IMG/VR virus record: IMGVR_UViG_3300033153_006643 | Coordinates: 1-39,256 of that record | Source: a virus | Direction: 5' to 3' (one strand) | DNA length: 39,256 bases | Part shown: positions 5,751 through 11,881 of the stretch, piece after piece | Layout: each line of letters starts with the position of its first letter | How positions within the stretch are numbered: the stretch's first letter is position 1 | Notes under the pieces: generated by a model | Databases searched by the model: none | What the model saw: the letters and a program-made list of their open reading frames with translations, nothing else | What the model was told of the DNA's origin: nothing | Made by a program: the position numbers and the translations under genes

Positions 5751-5852
5751 ATGAAAAAGAAACCTAGACCTAAGCGATGGATCAGAAATAATAAACCTAA
5801 TTGGAAAAAGAGAAGGGAAAAATATAATAGACTTAATCCTGAGACTGAATAA
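5751..5852 (+). CDS. Highly basic 33-residue microprotein
   Basis: The frame runs from ATG 5751 to TAA 5852 and encodes a peptide with about 14 Lys/Arg in 33 residues, starting MKKKPRPKRWIRNNKP. Such a charge suggests binding to nucleic acid or anionic partners. The stop shares one base with the next start (TAATG), a coupled arrangement. The upstream ribosome site is weak. It lies directly after the ncRNA terminator in the same orientation. Confidence 0.5.
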   Translation: MKKKPRPKRWIRNNKPNWKKRREKYNRLNPETE

Positions 5853-5941
5853 TGGAAAATAAAACAATTCAATTGATAACAGATTTAATTTTAACTATTG
5901 TTATTGTGGCCATGATGTTTATTATTTTAGAATCTTATTAA
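5852..5941 (+). CDS. 29-residue single-pass membrane microprotein
   Basis: Starting inside the stop of the basic microprotein, this frame encodes a peptide whose residues 8-27 (LITDLILTIVIVAMMFIILE) form one clear transmembrane helix with a short polar N-terminus. Its end overlaps the convergent gene at 5922 by 20 bases. Translational coupling and the clean membrane segment support a real gene. The role is unknown. Confidence 0.5.
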   Translation: MENKTIQLITDLILTIVIVAMMFIILESY

Positions 5942-6170
5942 CTCTTATATCCTCTGAGTAGTCACATTCGCACGAATCTCCACATGGGATTACATCTTTA
6001 AATCTTGAAAGGATTTCTATAACAGTCATACCACTTACGGAGTGACAACAGTTCCCATCATTCCATCCCGTTTTCAAGGCCAACCAATAACCGTCCTCGC
6101 CTTCATGCCACCACTCTTTAATTTTATTTGGGTTTTTAATAAGTAATAAGTCTAATGTCTTACTTTTCAT
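5922..6170 (-). CDS. Hypothetical Cys-rich protein, 82 aa
   Basis: ATG 6170 follows AGAGGA by eight bases. The protein has Trp-rich KEWWHEGEDGYWLALK, then NCCHSV and PCGDSCECDY, so five Cys and a His that could bind a metal or form disulfides. No signal peptide is seen. It is not a family I recognise. It faces the two rightward microgenes. Confidence 0.7.
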   Translation of the reverse strand: MKSKTLDLLLIKNPNKIKEWWHEGEDGYWLALKTGWNDGNCCHSVSGMTVIEILSRFKDVIPCGDSCECDYSEDIRVNKILK

Positions 6171-6231
6171 ATATAATCCTCTTTAGTTTAAAAAAGGATT
6201 ATAACATATTTATTTAGTTTTGTATATAGCG

Positions 6232-6801
6232 TTAAACTTCCATAAGAGCGCGTTTACCAATCTCGATTGCTTTTTCTTTATTCATATTAGACCGCTGCAA
6301 ATCCTTAAGAGAAATTTGTTCAAAACATTTTAAAAACTCTAGAGATAGAATTGATTTACCAAATACTTGGACACAATAATAAATATTCCATTTTCTTAAA
6401 TCTTCCTCAGTGAATGTTTCTAGAAAAGTATCCCTCAATTTAAAGTATTCTTCCTTATCTTTAGCGGCACGTTCGTTTTGTTCCTGGTGAAATTTAGGTC
6501 TCTTTTTCTTGAATGGTTGAACGCCTAATACTGCTTTGATTTCTAATATTGTTGGCAGCATTGTGTGTGTTTTAATTAATTGAGCTGTCGCATCGCTTAC
6601 CTGTGTTGCCGTGAAGTTTAATTTCATTAATTCATCTGTATAAGTATCGACTGTTTTTAAATTTGTCCTACCAAAGAGATTTAACATTTTTTCTGTTTCG
6701 ACCTTGATAACCTCTCGGACCTTTTGGATTAAAAGCTTATTTCCTGTGCAGTCTTTCAATGTTTTAGATTTTAATACGTCCAGTTGTCCATAATTATCCA
6801 T
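6232..6801 (-). CDS. Possible replication protein with helicase-loader-like domain
   Basis: The central segment, YTDELMKLNFTATQVSDATA followed by QLIKTHTMLPTILEIKAVLG, follows the pattern of the N-terminal domain of phage helicase loader/inhibitor proteins such as G39P: helix, '..eLm.l....v..A...li.t...lPti.eIk..l'. After it come a basic/acidic linker (KKKRPKFHQEQNERAAKDKE) and a second helical domain. The length of 189 residues suits a loader. If so, it would recruit a host replicative helicase, since the phage encodes none here. This is a pattern-based inference. It has its own -10 element upstream. Confidence 0.5.
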   Translation of the reverse strand: MDNYGQLDVLKSKTLKDCTGNKLLIQKVREVIKVETEKMLNLFGRTNLKTVDTYTDELMKLNFTATQVSDATAQLIKTHTMLPTILEIKAVLGVQPFKKKRPKFHQEQNERAAKDKEEYFKLRDTFLETFTEEDLRKWNIYYCVQVFGKSILSLEFLKCFEQISLKDLQRSNMNKEKAIEIGKRALMEV

Positions 6802-6839
6802 AGTTTACCCACTTGAAGTTTTTTATTTACTTATTATTT

Positions 6840-6845
6840 ATTATA
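6840..6845 (-). promoter_or_regulatory. -10 element for the 6232-6801 gene, divergent promoter region
   Basis: A perfect leftward TATAAT lies at 6845-6840, about 40 bases before ATG 6801. The -35 region is poor (TATTGA at 17 bases). The 85-base gap 6802-6886 separates divergent genes, so it should also drive the rightward block; TATAAA at 6867-6872 is a candidate -10 for that side without a good -35. Confidence 0.45.
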
Positions 6846-6886
6846 TCCTATCGTTTGGAAAATCAATATAAATAATCGGGGGGATC

Positions 6887-7078
6887 ATGGGGACAGTGAC
6901 AGTAATATTTTTATTAATCGGGATTGCCGGAACTATTATAGCACTCAAAGATAATAATGTAGGGATGGTTTTATGTTCCACATCGTTGCTTTTTATTGTC
7001 TACATGATGGACACTTTCCAAACTCCCAAAGGCGAATCTACTAAATTATTTAAAAAATATACTTGTGTGGTGAGATAA
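6887..7078 (+). CDS. Small two-pass membrane protein
   Basis: ATG 6887 follows GGGGGG. The 63-residue protein has hydrophobic helices at about residues 3-20 and 26-41 separated by a short KDNN turn, then a basic C-terminus. This is a helical hairpin, as in some class II holins or small superinfection proteins, but nothing specific identifies it. It opens the rightward block. Confidence 0.65.
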   Translation: MGTVTVIFLLIGIAGTIIALKDNNVGMVLCSTSLLFIVYMMDTFQTPKGESTKLFKKYTCVVR

Positions 7079-7287
7079 TGTTAACCGGACTAGCAATAAT
7101 GGGTATTGTACATACGATTAATTTCTCTTCTATGTCTGTGACAGAAAAAGAGAAGGTAACTATGTGTACATTTTTCAATCAACCAAAAACAACTATGGAT
7201 AAAGTCAGGGCACGACTTAATAAATGTACAAAGGATATATTAAATGGCGACAAGAAAAGAATTAGAGAAGTTAAAGTCAGGAGATAA
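7078..7287 (+). CDS. Small protein with hydrophobic N-terminus
   Basis: The start at ATG 7078 overlaps the previous stop as TAATG, with GGTGAG just upstream; an ATG at 7063 in the same frame is less likely. The N-terminus MLTGLAIMGIVHTINFSSMS may be a membrane anchor or signal. The rest is basic, with two Cys and RARLNKCTKDILNGDKKR. The function is unknown. It overlaps the next gene by 44 bases. Confidence 0.55.
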   Translation: MLTGLAIMGIVHTINFSSMSVTEKEKVTMCTFFNQPKTTMDKVRARLNKCTKDILNGDKKRIREVKVRR

Positions 7288-7606
7288 AATACTTATCAGT
7301 AATCGCTATGATGGTGGCAATAAGGATGGGAATGTCGAGAGATATTTTGTTTCCATTTTGGGGCCAGAATTCACCGAGAGTGTAATATATTCGCCTACAC
7401 TCACTAGTAATAGTTTTGGAAGTTTGAGTTTTTGTCAAATGGGTTTTGTTACAATCGAAAAGAAAGAAGAAAAGGTTACATTTTTTGAAGGCCAGGATGG
7501 TGTATGCAGCATGGTGAGGGTTGATAGTGCTGAGTATGATAACTTAAAAAAGAGTTTATTTTTCAAAGAAATATGGGTCAATGGCAATAAGATAGTGAGA
7601 AATTAA
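7244..7606 (+). CDS. Hypothetical protein, 120 aa
   Basis: ATG 7244 is preceded by AAAGGA at a normal distance. The protein begins with a charged helix MATRKELEKLKSGDKILISN and continues as predicted beta structure (NVERYFVSILGPEF, CQMGFVTIEKKEEKVTFFEG), suggesting a small beta-barrel domain. No motif is recognised. Its stop overlaps the next start (TAATG). Confidence 0.65.
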   Translation: MATRKELEKLKSGDKILISNRYDGGNKDGNVERYFVSILGPEFTESVIYSPTLTSNSFGSLSFCQMGFVTIEKKEEKVTFFEGQDGVCSMVRVDSAEYDNLKKSLFFKEIWVNGNKIVRN

Positions 7607-7878
7607 TGGTTAAATTTAAAAGAATAGGTGGTGGCCATGATTTAGTGGCAACAGTTACTTGTCGATGCTTAAAAGAGATTAAACTTTTCGGGTGCATATA
7701 TAATACTTGTTGGAATAGACCTATTGAGCAATTTACCAGATGTATTTGTGGATTAAATATTAGTTACTTCTGGACAGGATACGGGGTTAAAACTAAATTT
7801 ATTAGAGATAAAAAAAGAGAACGGATTATATATAAAGAGCAAACACCGGAACAATTTAGATCAGGTGTATTAAAATAA
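7606..7878 (+). CDS. Cys-rich small protein, possible zinc binder
   Basis: Coupled to the previous gene by TAATG. The 90-residue protein contains CRC, GCIYNTC and RCICG, six Cys that could form a zinc-binding or disulfide fold, followed by a basic C-terminal segment RDKKRERIIYKEQ. I do not recognise a family. Confidence 0.6.
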   Translation: MVKFKRIGGGHDLVATVTCRCLKEIKLFGCIYNTCWNRPIEQFTRCICGLNISYFWTGYGVKTKFIRDKKRERIIYKEQTPEQFRSGVLK

Positions 7879-7890
7879 AATGGGGTTGTT

Positions 7891-8115
7891 ATGTTAGTTA
7901 GGTTTTTGTGTAGATTATTATTGTTTTTATCAGCTATTGTGTATTCTTTTTTCTATGTTATTGCGATTAATTTAGATTTTATTTTTTATCTTTTTTATTC
8001 TGGTTATGATTTAAACGATAGTCTTTCTGATGCTCTCGAAGATTCTTTTGCCTACCTTATGGGGCCGATTCATGAGAAATCAAAATTCGTAAAAAGGAAA
8101 CATGTGGCTGTTTAA
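7891..8115 (+). CDS. Small membrane protein
   Basis: Residues 5-36 (LCRLLLFLSAIVYSFFYVIA and on) form a very hydrophobic stretch long enough for one or two membrane helices, then a polar acidic region and a basic tail (KSKFVKRKHVAV). GGGGTTGTT precedes ATG 7891. It is a membrane-protein neighbour upstream of the endolysin, so a holin-like role is possible, but the lysis candidates at 11537-12111 compete. Its last 36 bases overlap a convergent frame. Confidence 0.55.
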   Translation: MLVRFLCRLLLFLSAIVYSFFYVIAINLDFIFYLFYSGYDLNDSLSDALEDSFAYLMGPIHEKSKFVKRKHVAV

Positions 8116-8313
8116 TAGATATGAACCAAGCTCTCTCGTTTCTTTTAATGGTTTTGGCGGTGTTAATGGTTTGCCTTTGCAATCGGCATATCCCTCCGCA
8201 CATGTGACCTCTATCTCAAAGTCCTGGCCATCATAAGTGAAAACTTCAAGCTCGTAGTCTATGTCGCTGTAGTATACAAGTAAAAATGTCAAGATATATA
8301 CCACTTTTCTCAT
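8080..8313 (-). CDS. Small predicted secreted protein (leftward orphan)
   Basis: From ATG 8313 the protein begins MRKVVYILTFLLVYYSD, a good signal sequence, and continues into an acidic domain with two Cys (TCAEGYADCKG) and a Pro-rich stretch PLTPPKPLKE. An in-frame ATG at 8328 would add five residues. Neither start has a recognisable ribosome site. It sits alone between rightward genes and overlaps one of them by 36 bases. The protein composition looks real, but the expression signals are weak. Confidence 0.45.
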   Translation of the reverse strand: MRKVVYILTFLLVYYSDIDYELEVFTYDGQDFEIEVTCAEGYADCKGKPLTPPKPLKETRELGSYLLNSHMFPFYEF

Positions 8314-8362
8314 ACTTTTATTGTACATAGCGCGTAATTGTAAATCAATAAGTGTAAATTAT

Positions 8363-8391
8363 TTAACTTCTCGCTTTCTAACCTGTAGTAT
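8363..8391 (+). promoter_or_regulatory. Possible rightward promoter before the HNH/XRE/endolysin genes
   Basis: TTAACT (8363-8368), a 17-base spacer and TAGTAT (8386-8391) match sigma-70 consensus at 4/6 each. It lies 25 bases upstream of the start at 8416 in an otherwise non-coding 100-base gap. Confidence 0.4.
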
Positions 8392-8415
8392 TTAGTTTAC
8401 TCTCCAGTGGGCAAA

Positions 8416-8706
8416 ATGAGTTACGACAAAAAACTAATGAAAGAATACCAAGGATTGCCTTGCGTGATTTGCGAAAGTGAAGAGACTACCGCAGATCATG
8501 TTAAGTGTATTGGCATGGGGGGAAAGAACCCACAAGCAAATAAATCATGGAATTTAATGGTTTTATGTGGGCCTCATCACCAAGAAAAAGAAAGGTTAAA
8601 AATAAGACTAATGGCAGAAAAATATAATCGTTACTTAGAATGGTTACTACTAAATGGATGGGAACAATGCTACTTAACAAAAAAATGGAGACATAATGAG
8701 TTTTGA
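8416..8706 (+). CDS. HNH/Ref-like nuclease domain protein
   Basis: The protein has the HNH-type zinc arrangement: CVIC at residues 16-19, ADHVK with Asp27-His28, Asn46 in NLMVLC, and Cys51, His54, His55 in LCGPHH. This resembles the RecA-dependent nuclease Ref of phage P1 and similar small phage proteins that cut DNA at recombination intermediates. ATG 8416 is preferred, with a GTGGG site upstream; GTG 8407 is the alternative. The 96 residues are essentially the nuclease domain. It overlaps the XRE gene by 11 bases. Confidence 0.75.
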   Translation: MSYDKKLMKEYQGLPCVICESEETTADHVKCIGMGGKNPQANKSWNLMVLCGPHHQEKERLKIRLMAEKYNRYLEWLLLNGWEQCYLTKKWRHNEF

Positions 8707-8944
8707 CAACATTGCAAAAGCAGTAAAAGAAGCTAGAGAACAAAAGGGTTTAACCCAAGACCAATTATCCAAATCGCTTGGGTATGATAACGGACAATTT
8801 ATCTCAAATGTTGAGAGAGGTAAGTGTAGTGTTCCTATTAAGAAGATCAAAAAATTAGCTAAGAAAACAGACACAACTGTAGGAGATTTTGTAGGGTCCA
8901 TGGTTTTGGATTATACAGAAAAACTATTAAAGGCCGTCAAATGA
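8696..8944 (+). CDS. XRE-family helix-turn-helix regulator
   Basis: Residues 5-60 form a classical Cro/CI-type HTH: AVKEAREQKGLTQDQLSKSL, then a recognition helix region NGQFISNVERGK. The protein is 82 residues, so it is an HTH domain with little else, like small phage Cro-type proteins. A GGAGACATA site precedes the start. It is the only clear transcription regulator in the window and could bind the palindrome at 10391-10406. No integrase accompanies it, so it need not mean lysogeny. The stop overlaps the endolysin start. Confidence 0.85.
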   Translation: MSFDNIAKAVKEAREQKGLTQDQLSKSLGYDNGQFISNVERGKCSVPIKKIKKLAKKTDTTVGDFVGSMVLDYTEKLLKAVK

Positions 8945-9735
8945 GATTTTTTAGGAGACTATGGGTTAAGATTAAGAAATTAGTAAATCCTAAACCTAAA
9001 GAACCAACTCGTTATGAGTATGATGGAGCTAATTATGAGAGTGATTATGAACCGCCTACTAGAACTGATGTTCCTTTTAATTATTTTCACCCTGATGCCG
9101 TATTCCTAAATGATCTACCTATTTTAAAAGGTGATTATATTTGGAGTCCTGGTAATCCAAAAAGTTTAACTGTCGGTCATATTACTGCAGGTTGGCAGAA
9201 ACAAAAACCAGTAGACTTCTTTACTAGGTTTATTCGATTAGGTTATTTTACTGACTTTATTGATTCTCATGGAAATATATTTCAACAAGGTGAAGGCGAT
9301 GAAACCGGACCTCATGTTGGTAAATCCGAGTGGAAAGGTTTACGTAACTTTAACCGTTATAGTCGTGGTGTTGAGATGGCCTGTGGTGGCATGTTGAAAA
9401 TATGGAGAAACGGCAAGTCTAAATATTGGTCCAAGCGTGGAATACCTGATGGATGGGTTTTGAAAACATCATTTGGTAAAGTGGTTGAAAAAGATAAGAT
9501 GCGTTATGTAACCAACAGTATGGGCTATGTCCATAGTGGTTGGTTTGAAATGCTAACTCCTGCGCAAGAACTTGCTTATGCTAAATGGTTAATCCATTAT
9601 GGTAAGTCTGGTGTTAAGAGTGATCGAATGATTGAACATGCTGATGCTTCACCAGATAGAAGAAATGATATTGGTGGTTGCTTATCAATGCCACATAAAA
9701 TGTTTATTGAAGTTAAAGTCTTACCAAGTTTGTAG
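8941..9735 (+). CDS. N-acetylmuramoyl-L-alanine amidase (endolysin)
   Basis: An Amidase_2 (AmpD/PGRP-type) zinc enzyme that cuts the bond between N-acetylmuramic acid and L-alanine in peptidoglycan. The first zinc His is His80 in SLTVGHITAGW. GPHVGKSEW followed by FNRYSRGVEMA matches the family's central 'WHAG.S...N..SIGIE' block. IEHADASPDRRNDIGG supplies His233 and Asp243, ten residues apart as in AmpD. The N-terminus is basic (MRFFRRLWVKIKKLVNPKPK) with no cleavable signal, so release needs a holin, or the basic segment helps membrane passage. Length 264 residues. It follows the XRE gene with a 4-base overlap and precedes a series of hairpins. Confidence 0.9.
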   Translation: MRFFRRLWVKIKKLVNPKPKEPTRYEYDGANYESDYEPPTRTDVPFNYFHPDAVFLNDLPILKGDYIWSPGNPKSLTVGHITAGWQKQKPVDFFTRFIRLGYFTDFIDSHGNIFQQGEGDETGPHVGKSEWKGLRNFNRYSRGVEMACGGMLKIWRNGKSKYWSKRGIPDGWVLKTSFGKVVEKDKMRYVTNSMGYVHSGWFEMLTPAQELAYAKWLIHYGKSGVKSDRMIEHADASPDRRNDIGGCLSMPHKMFIEVKVLPSL

Positions 9736-9828
9736 GTCTTTCAAGAAGAAAGGCCGCACTCTTCCATAAGTGCATACACGTGACCTTCCCTTAAAATTGT
9801 ACATAGAATTATGAACAATAGGGAAGGT
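9735..9828 (+). other. Series of three hairpins after the endolysin
   Basis: Immediately at the endolysin stop lie three stems. GGTCTTTC/GAAAGGCC (9735-9742/9748-9755) has a five-base loop. GCACT/AGTGC (9756-9760/9769-9773) has an eight-base loop. ACCTTCCCT/AGGGAAGGT (9783-9791/9820-9828) has an inner ATTGT/ACAAT extension. No reading frame fits here. They may protect the mRNA 3' end or belong to a small RNA ending at the terminator at 9908. Bases 9829-9907 show nothing else. Confidence 0.45.
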
Positions 9829-9907
9829 TTCTTCTCACCTATTATTACATTTTAATCTTATATTTTATTAGATATAATTTTTCTAAGCGATTCATCCACG
9901 CCCATTA

Positions 9908-9949
9908 AGGGTCGGACTCCTCCCATGTTTCATTGTCTGGCCCTTTTTT
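9908..9949 (+). terminator. Rho-independent terminator after the endolysin
   Basis: AGGGTCGGAC (9908-9917) pairs with GTCTGGCCCT (9935-9944) through ten pairs including two wobbles, and T6 ends at 9949. It ends rightward transcription of the HNH-XRE-endolysin group and abuts the stop of the leftward nuclease gene. Confidence 0.75.
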
Positions 9950-10359
9950 CAACTTAGAAGTAAATTCCAATTCTCTTTAAAGGTGCTAAATTTTGATGTC
10001 TCAGATTTGTCGTAGACGCGGATCATAGGAGTCGTGACAGAATATACAGGAATTAGATACCAAACACTCGTGGGTATTATATAGCAGGCGAAAAAGTCTA
10101 TTTCATGGTGGTTGTACAATTCTTTTTTTGATGCGCCTCTAGATGTCTGTAGTTGATAGCAGTCTTTCTTTTCTAAATAACATGATGTTGATTTTACTTG
10201 GATTCTTAAAAGCTTCTTTCCATTATCCACAATGAAGTCATACTTTGCGTTGTCTCCGAATGGTTCAGAAACAATTAAACCCCTTTTTAACGCATCACAA
10301 AGGAATTCCGCTTGTGCTAACTCTCCTAAATCGTGGAACTGCATATCAAAATTGTACAT
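9949..10359 (-). CDS. PD-(D/E)XK-type nuclease-like protein
   Basis: The sequence carries a PD-(D/E)XK core: an N-terminal helix with GELAQAEF (Glu18), then GDNAKYDFIV with Asp41, then LRIQVKST with Gln54 and Lys56. The 'yDfiv...riQvKs' pattern is that of the group I intron-associated / solitary PDDEXK endonuclease family. The rest contains a conserved-looking HHEIDFFACYII strand, as in those proteins. Cutting or sensing DNA is expected; target unknown. It lies alone, leftward, between rightward genes, without a recognisable ribosome site, like a mobile 'moron' or homing-type insertion. Confidence 0.7.
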   Translation of the reverse strand: MYNFDMQFHDLGELAQAEFLCDALKRGLIVSEPFGDNAKYDFIVDNGKKLLRIQVKSTSCYLEKKDCYQLQTSRGASKKELYNHHEIDFFACYIIPTSVWYLIPVYSVTTPMIRVYDKSETSKFSTFKENWNLLLS

Positions 10360-10390
10360 CGATGTAAGAAGAAAAGGAAATCACTCTGTT

Positions 10391-10406
10391 GTTTGACGCG
10401 TTAAAC
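10391..10406 (+). promoter_or_regulatory. Palindromic operator overlapping a rightward promoter
   Basis: GTTTGACGCGTTAAAC is a 16-base near-perfect palindrome (14 of 16 positions). It contains TTGACG, a -35-like hexamer, with AT-rich TAAAATATA 14-17 bases downstream as a possible -10. It lies 28 bases before the metallopeptidase-like gene. A dimeric HTH protein such as the XRE product at 8696 could bind it. A partial copy, TGACGCGTAAC, occurs at 5299-5309. Confidence 0.5.
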
Positions 10407-10433
10407 ATAATGTAAAATATAGTGGAGGTAATT

Positions 10434-10733
10434 ATGAAAGTTCCAAAAGAATTCAAATTAGGCGGTCAAACATATAAGGTTTCCTGTAAACCTAGTATAG
10501 AGATTGATGGTGCGCTAGGTATCTGGCTTCCATACTCGAATCATATAATGGTTCAAACTCACCTAAACGGTCATGCCATAGTAAAAGAAGCTATCGATCA
10601 AACATTTTGCCACGAATGGGGCCATGCTTTGATGGCGGCTTGTCGGAGAGATGATCTATGCGCAGATGAAAACTTTATTGATCTTTTAGGTGAGTTTCTT
10701 TGCCAGTCTATCAACACAATGAAGTATAAATGA
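10434..10733 (+). CDS. HEWGH zinc-metallopeptidase-like protein
   Basis: The start at ATG 10434 follows GGAGGTAATT; the upstream in-frame ATG at 10422 is less likely. The 99-residue protein contains FCHEWGHALMAA, an HExxH zinc motif at residues 60-64, followed by an acidic helix ENFIDLLGEFLCQSINTM that could supply the third ligand. Short HExxH proteins resembling ImmA/IrrE or SprT-like peptidases are common in phages; some cleave regulators, most are uncharacterised. Catalysis is inferred only from the motif. It is coupled to the next gene. Confidence 0.7.
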   Translation: MKVPKEFKLGGQTYKVSCKPSIEIDGALGIWLPYSNHIMVQTHLNGHAIVKEAIDQTFCHEWGHALMAACRRDDLCADENFIDLLGEFLCQSINTMKYK

Positions 10734-10918
10734 TGGCACGTATTGGATATATTGAAAATGATATTGGAAAAGGAAGTATTCTTTTCTGGTTCTATCGCGT
10801 CCTGGATAACCGATGGGTGAGAATTAGAAGTGAAAAAATACATGTCGGGTATAGAGATATATTATTAGAGCAAATGGGTAGAGAGGCAATCCTTGTGCAA
10901 CTTGGCAAGGGAACTTGA
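10730..10918 (+). CDS. Hypothetical protein, 62 aa
   Basis: ATG 10730 overlaps the previous stop (ATGA); ATG 10733 is equally possible. The small protein has aromatic strands (GSILFWFYRVLDNRWVRIRS), then a basic and helical end. No known motif. Translational coupling supports it. Its last bases hold the -35 hexamer of the next promoter. Confidence 0.55.
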   Translation: MMARIGYIENDIGKGSILFWFYRVLDNRWVRIRSEKIHVGYRDILLEQMGREAILVQLGKGT

Positions 10919-10943
10919 CTAAATAAATTAATCCAAGTAAATT
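10915..10943 (+). promoter_or_regulatory. Probable rightward promoter before 10972
   Basis: TTGACT (10915-10920), a 17-base spacer and TAAATT (10938-10943) form a sigma-70-like promoter 28 bases before the basic protein gene. The string CTTGACTAAATAAA here is identical to that in the leftward early promoter at 5141-5170. Confidence 0.6.
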
Positions 10944-10971
10944 ACAGGTTCACTTCAACTAAGGGCAACAC

Positions 10972-11247
10972 ATGGCTGTTAAGAAAAAAGTCGTTAAGAA
11001 AGCGGCTAAGAAGACCAAAAAAATGAAAGTTTCATCAATTCGGGTTTATTACTTAGATCACGATAGAAGAATTGAAGAAAAAGATGTTTTTGTATATGGG
11101 ATTGAGCAACAAAATCTACAGAATGTTAATTTTTCAAGTGGTAAACAATTGAAGACTTGGGCCATGAAGAAAATGAAAGTCCAAAAAACTCGTAATTTTA
11201 AATTAGAAGTTCGGTCTACTAAAGGTAGATTTCTTTTTGATAAATAA
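10972..11247 (+). CDS. Basic protein with Lys/Ala-rich N-terminal tail
   Basis: ATG 10972 follows AAGGGC. The first 20 residues MAVKKKVVKKAAKKTKKMKV are a histone H1-like lysine/alanine tail; then comes a small mixed domain (SSIRVYYLDHDRRIEEKDVF, then LKTWAMKKMKVQKTRNFKLE). The charge suggests nucleic-acid binding. It has its own promoter and stands alone, so it may be made early or at high level. No family is recognised. Confidence 0.7.
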   Translation: MAVKKKVVKKAAKKTKKMKVSSIRVYYLDHDRRIEEKDVFVYGIEQQNLQNVNFSSGKQLKTWAMKKMKVQKTRNFKLEVRSTKGRFLFDK

Positions 11248-11616
11248 TTAATTAGCAATCTTTTTATCTATAATTCCTACGGTGCGGTTCCAACTAGAGA
11301 TAGATTTATCGCATCGTTTTGTTTTCTTACAAATCTTGATTATAAACTTCTTTAATTCTACCCATGATGATGTGGGCATATAAATCATAAGTGGCCGACT
11401 CTCCCACCATGTTTTTCCGTTTAATAATTCAGTGTCATTTACTTCGAACTCTGTAGATGAAATCGTATTAATACAATAGCCGCGATCCGGTGTTATCTCT
11501 GTGCATAATGGAATATCTGGTGGTGTTGTGCCGCAGCTAATTAGTAAGCTTAACAAGATTGCGAAAGCTGTTGATAAGATTATCCTCTGCAAGTTTCTTT
11601 TCAGCGTCAGTTCCAT
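11248..11616 (-). CDS. Lipoprotein, possible outer-membrane spanin
   Basis: From ATG 11616 (GAGG site upstream) the N-terminus has a basic start, a hydrophobic stretch RIILSTAFAILLSLL and lipobox LISC, with the lipidated Cys at residue 28, followed by GTTPPDIP. The mature protein of about 95 residues has four more Cys and ends basic. Its first codons overlap the upstream gene in another frame by 80 bases. A lipoprotein embedded in the end of a membrane-protein gene next to a holin candidate recalls Rz/Rz1 spanin pairs, but the protein is larger than lambda Rz1 and not very Pro-rich. The lipobox implies a diderm host or at least export. Confidence 0.65.
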   Translation of the reverse strand: MELTLKRNLQRIILSTAFAILLSLLISCGTTPPDIPLCTEITPDRGYCINTISSTEFEVNDTELLNGKTWWESRPLMIYMPTSSWVELKKFIIKICKKTKRCDKSISSWNRTVGIIDKKIAN

Positions 11617-11881
11617 TTCGTGCCTCATAGTTTTGTATTGCCGCCTGATTAAATGCTTTACCTTGTCTGGCCACTCTAAAATCAGTGTAATAAAAGTAGG
11701 TTATTAATTCAGTTTGTCTCGCTACCACTGTTAACATTTTAGTAACTACAAAAGATAAAAGGGGCCCAAATGGACCCCAAACTAAAAATGGTAATTTTGT
11801 TGTGATAACTAGTATTAATGATTTTGTTGCCTGAGAAACAAATGTGTCTATTAGGATTTCAACATAATCATCATGTGTCAT
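11537..11881 (-). CDS. Membrane protein of the lysis cassette (holin/spanin candidate)
   Basis: Residues 21-53 are strongly hydrophobic (SLILVITTKLPFLVWGPFGP and onward), broken by Pro and Gly, so one long or two short membrane helices. A charged helical C-terminus follows (ARNGTDAEKKLAEDN). ATG 11881 overlaps the previous stop (TAATG). Being 114 residues with a membrane hairpin and a polar tail, and placed between another small membrane protein and a lipoprotein, it is a good holin candidate; an inner-membrane spanin would normally have only one N-terminal helix. Confidence 0.6.
   Translation of the reverse strand: MTHDDYVEILIDTFVSQATKSLILVITTKLPFLVWGPFGPLLSFVVTKMLTVVARQTELITYFYYTDFRVARQGKAFNQAAIQNYEARNGTDAEKKLAEDNLINSFRNLVKLTN

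Noticed and set aside
8696-8944. Evidence of a temperate lifestyle from the XRE gene
   Set aside because: No integrase, excisionase, partition gene or attachment-like repeat is visible; small HTH proteins also occur in virulent phages.
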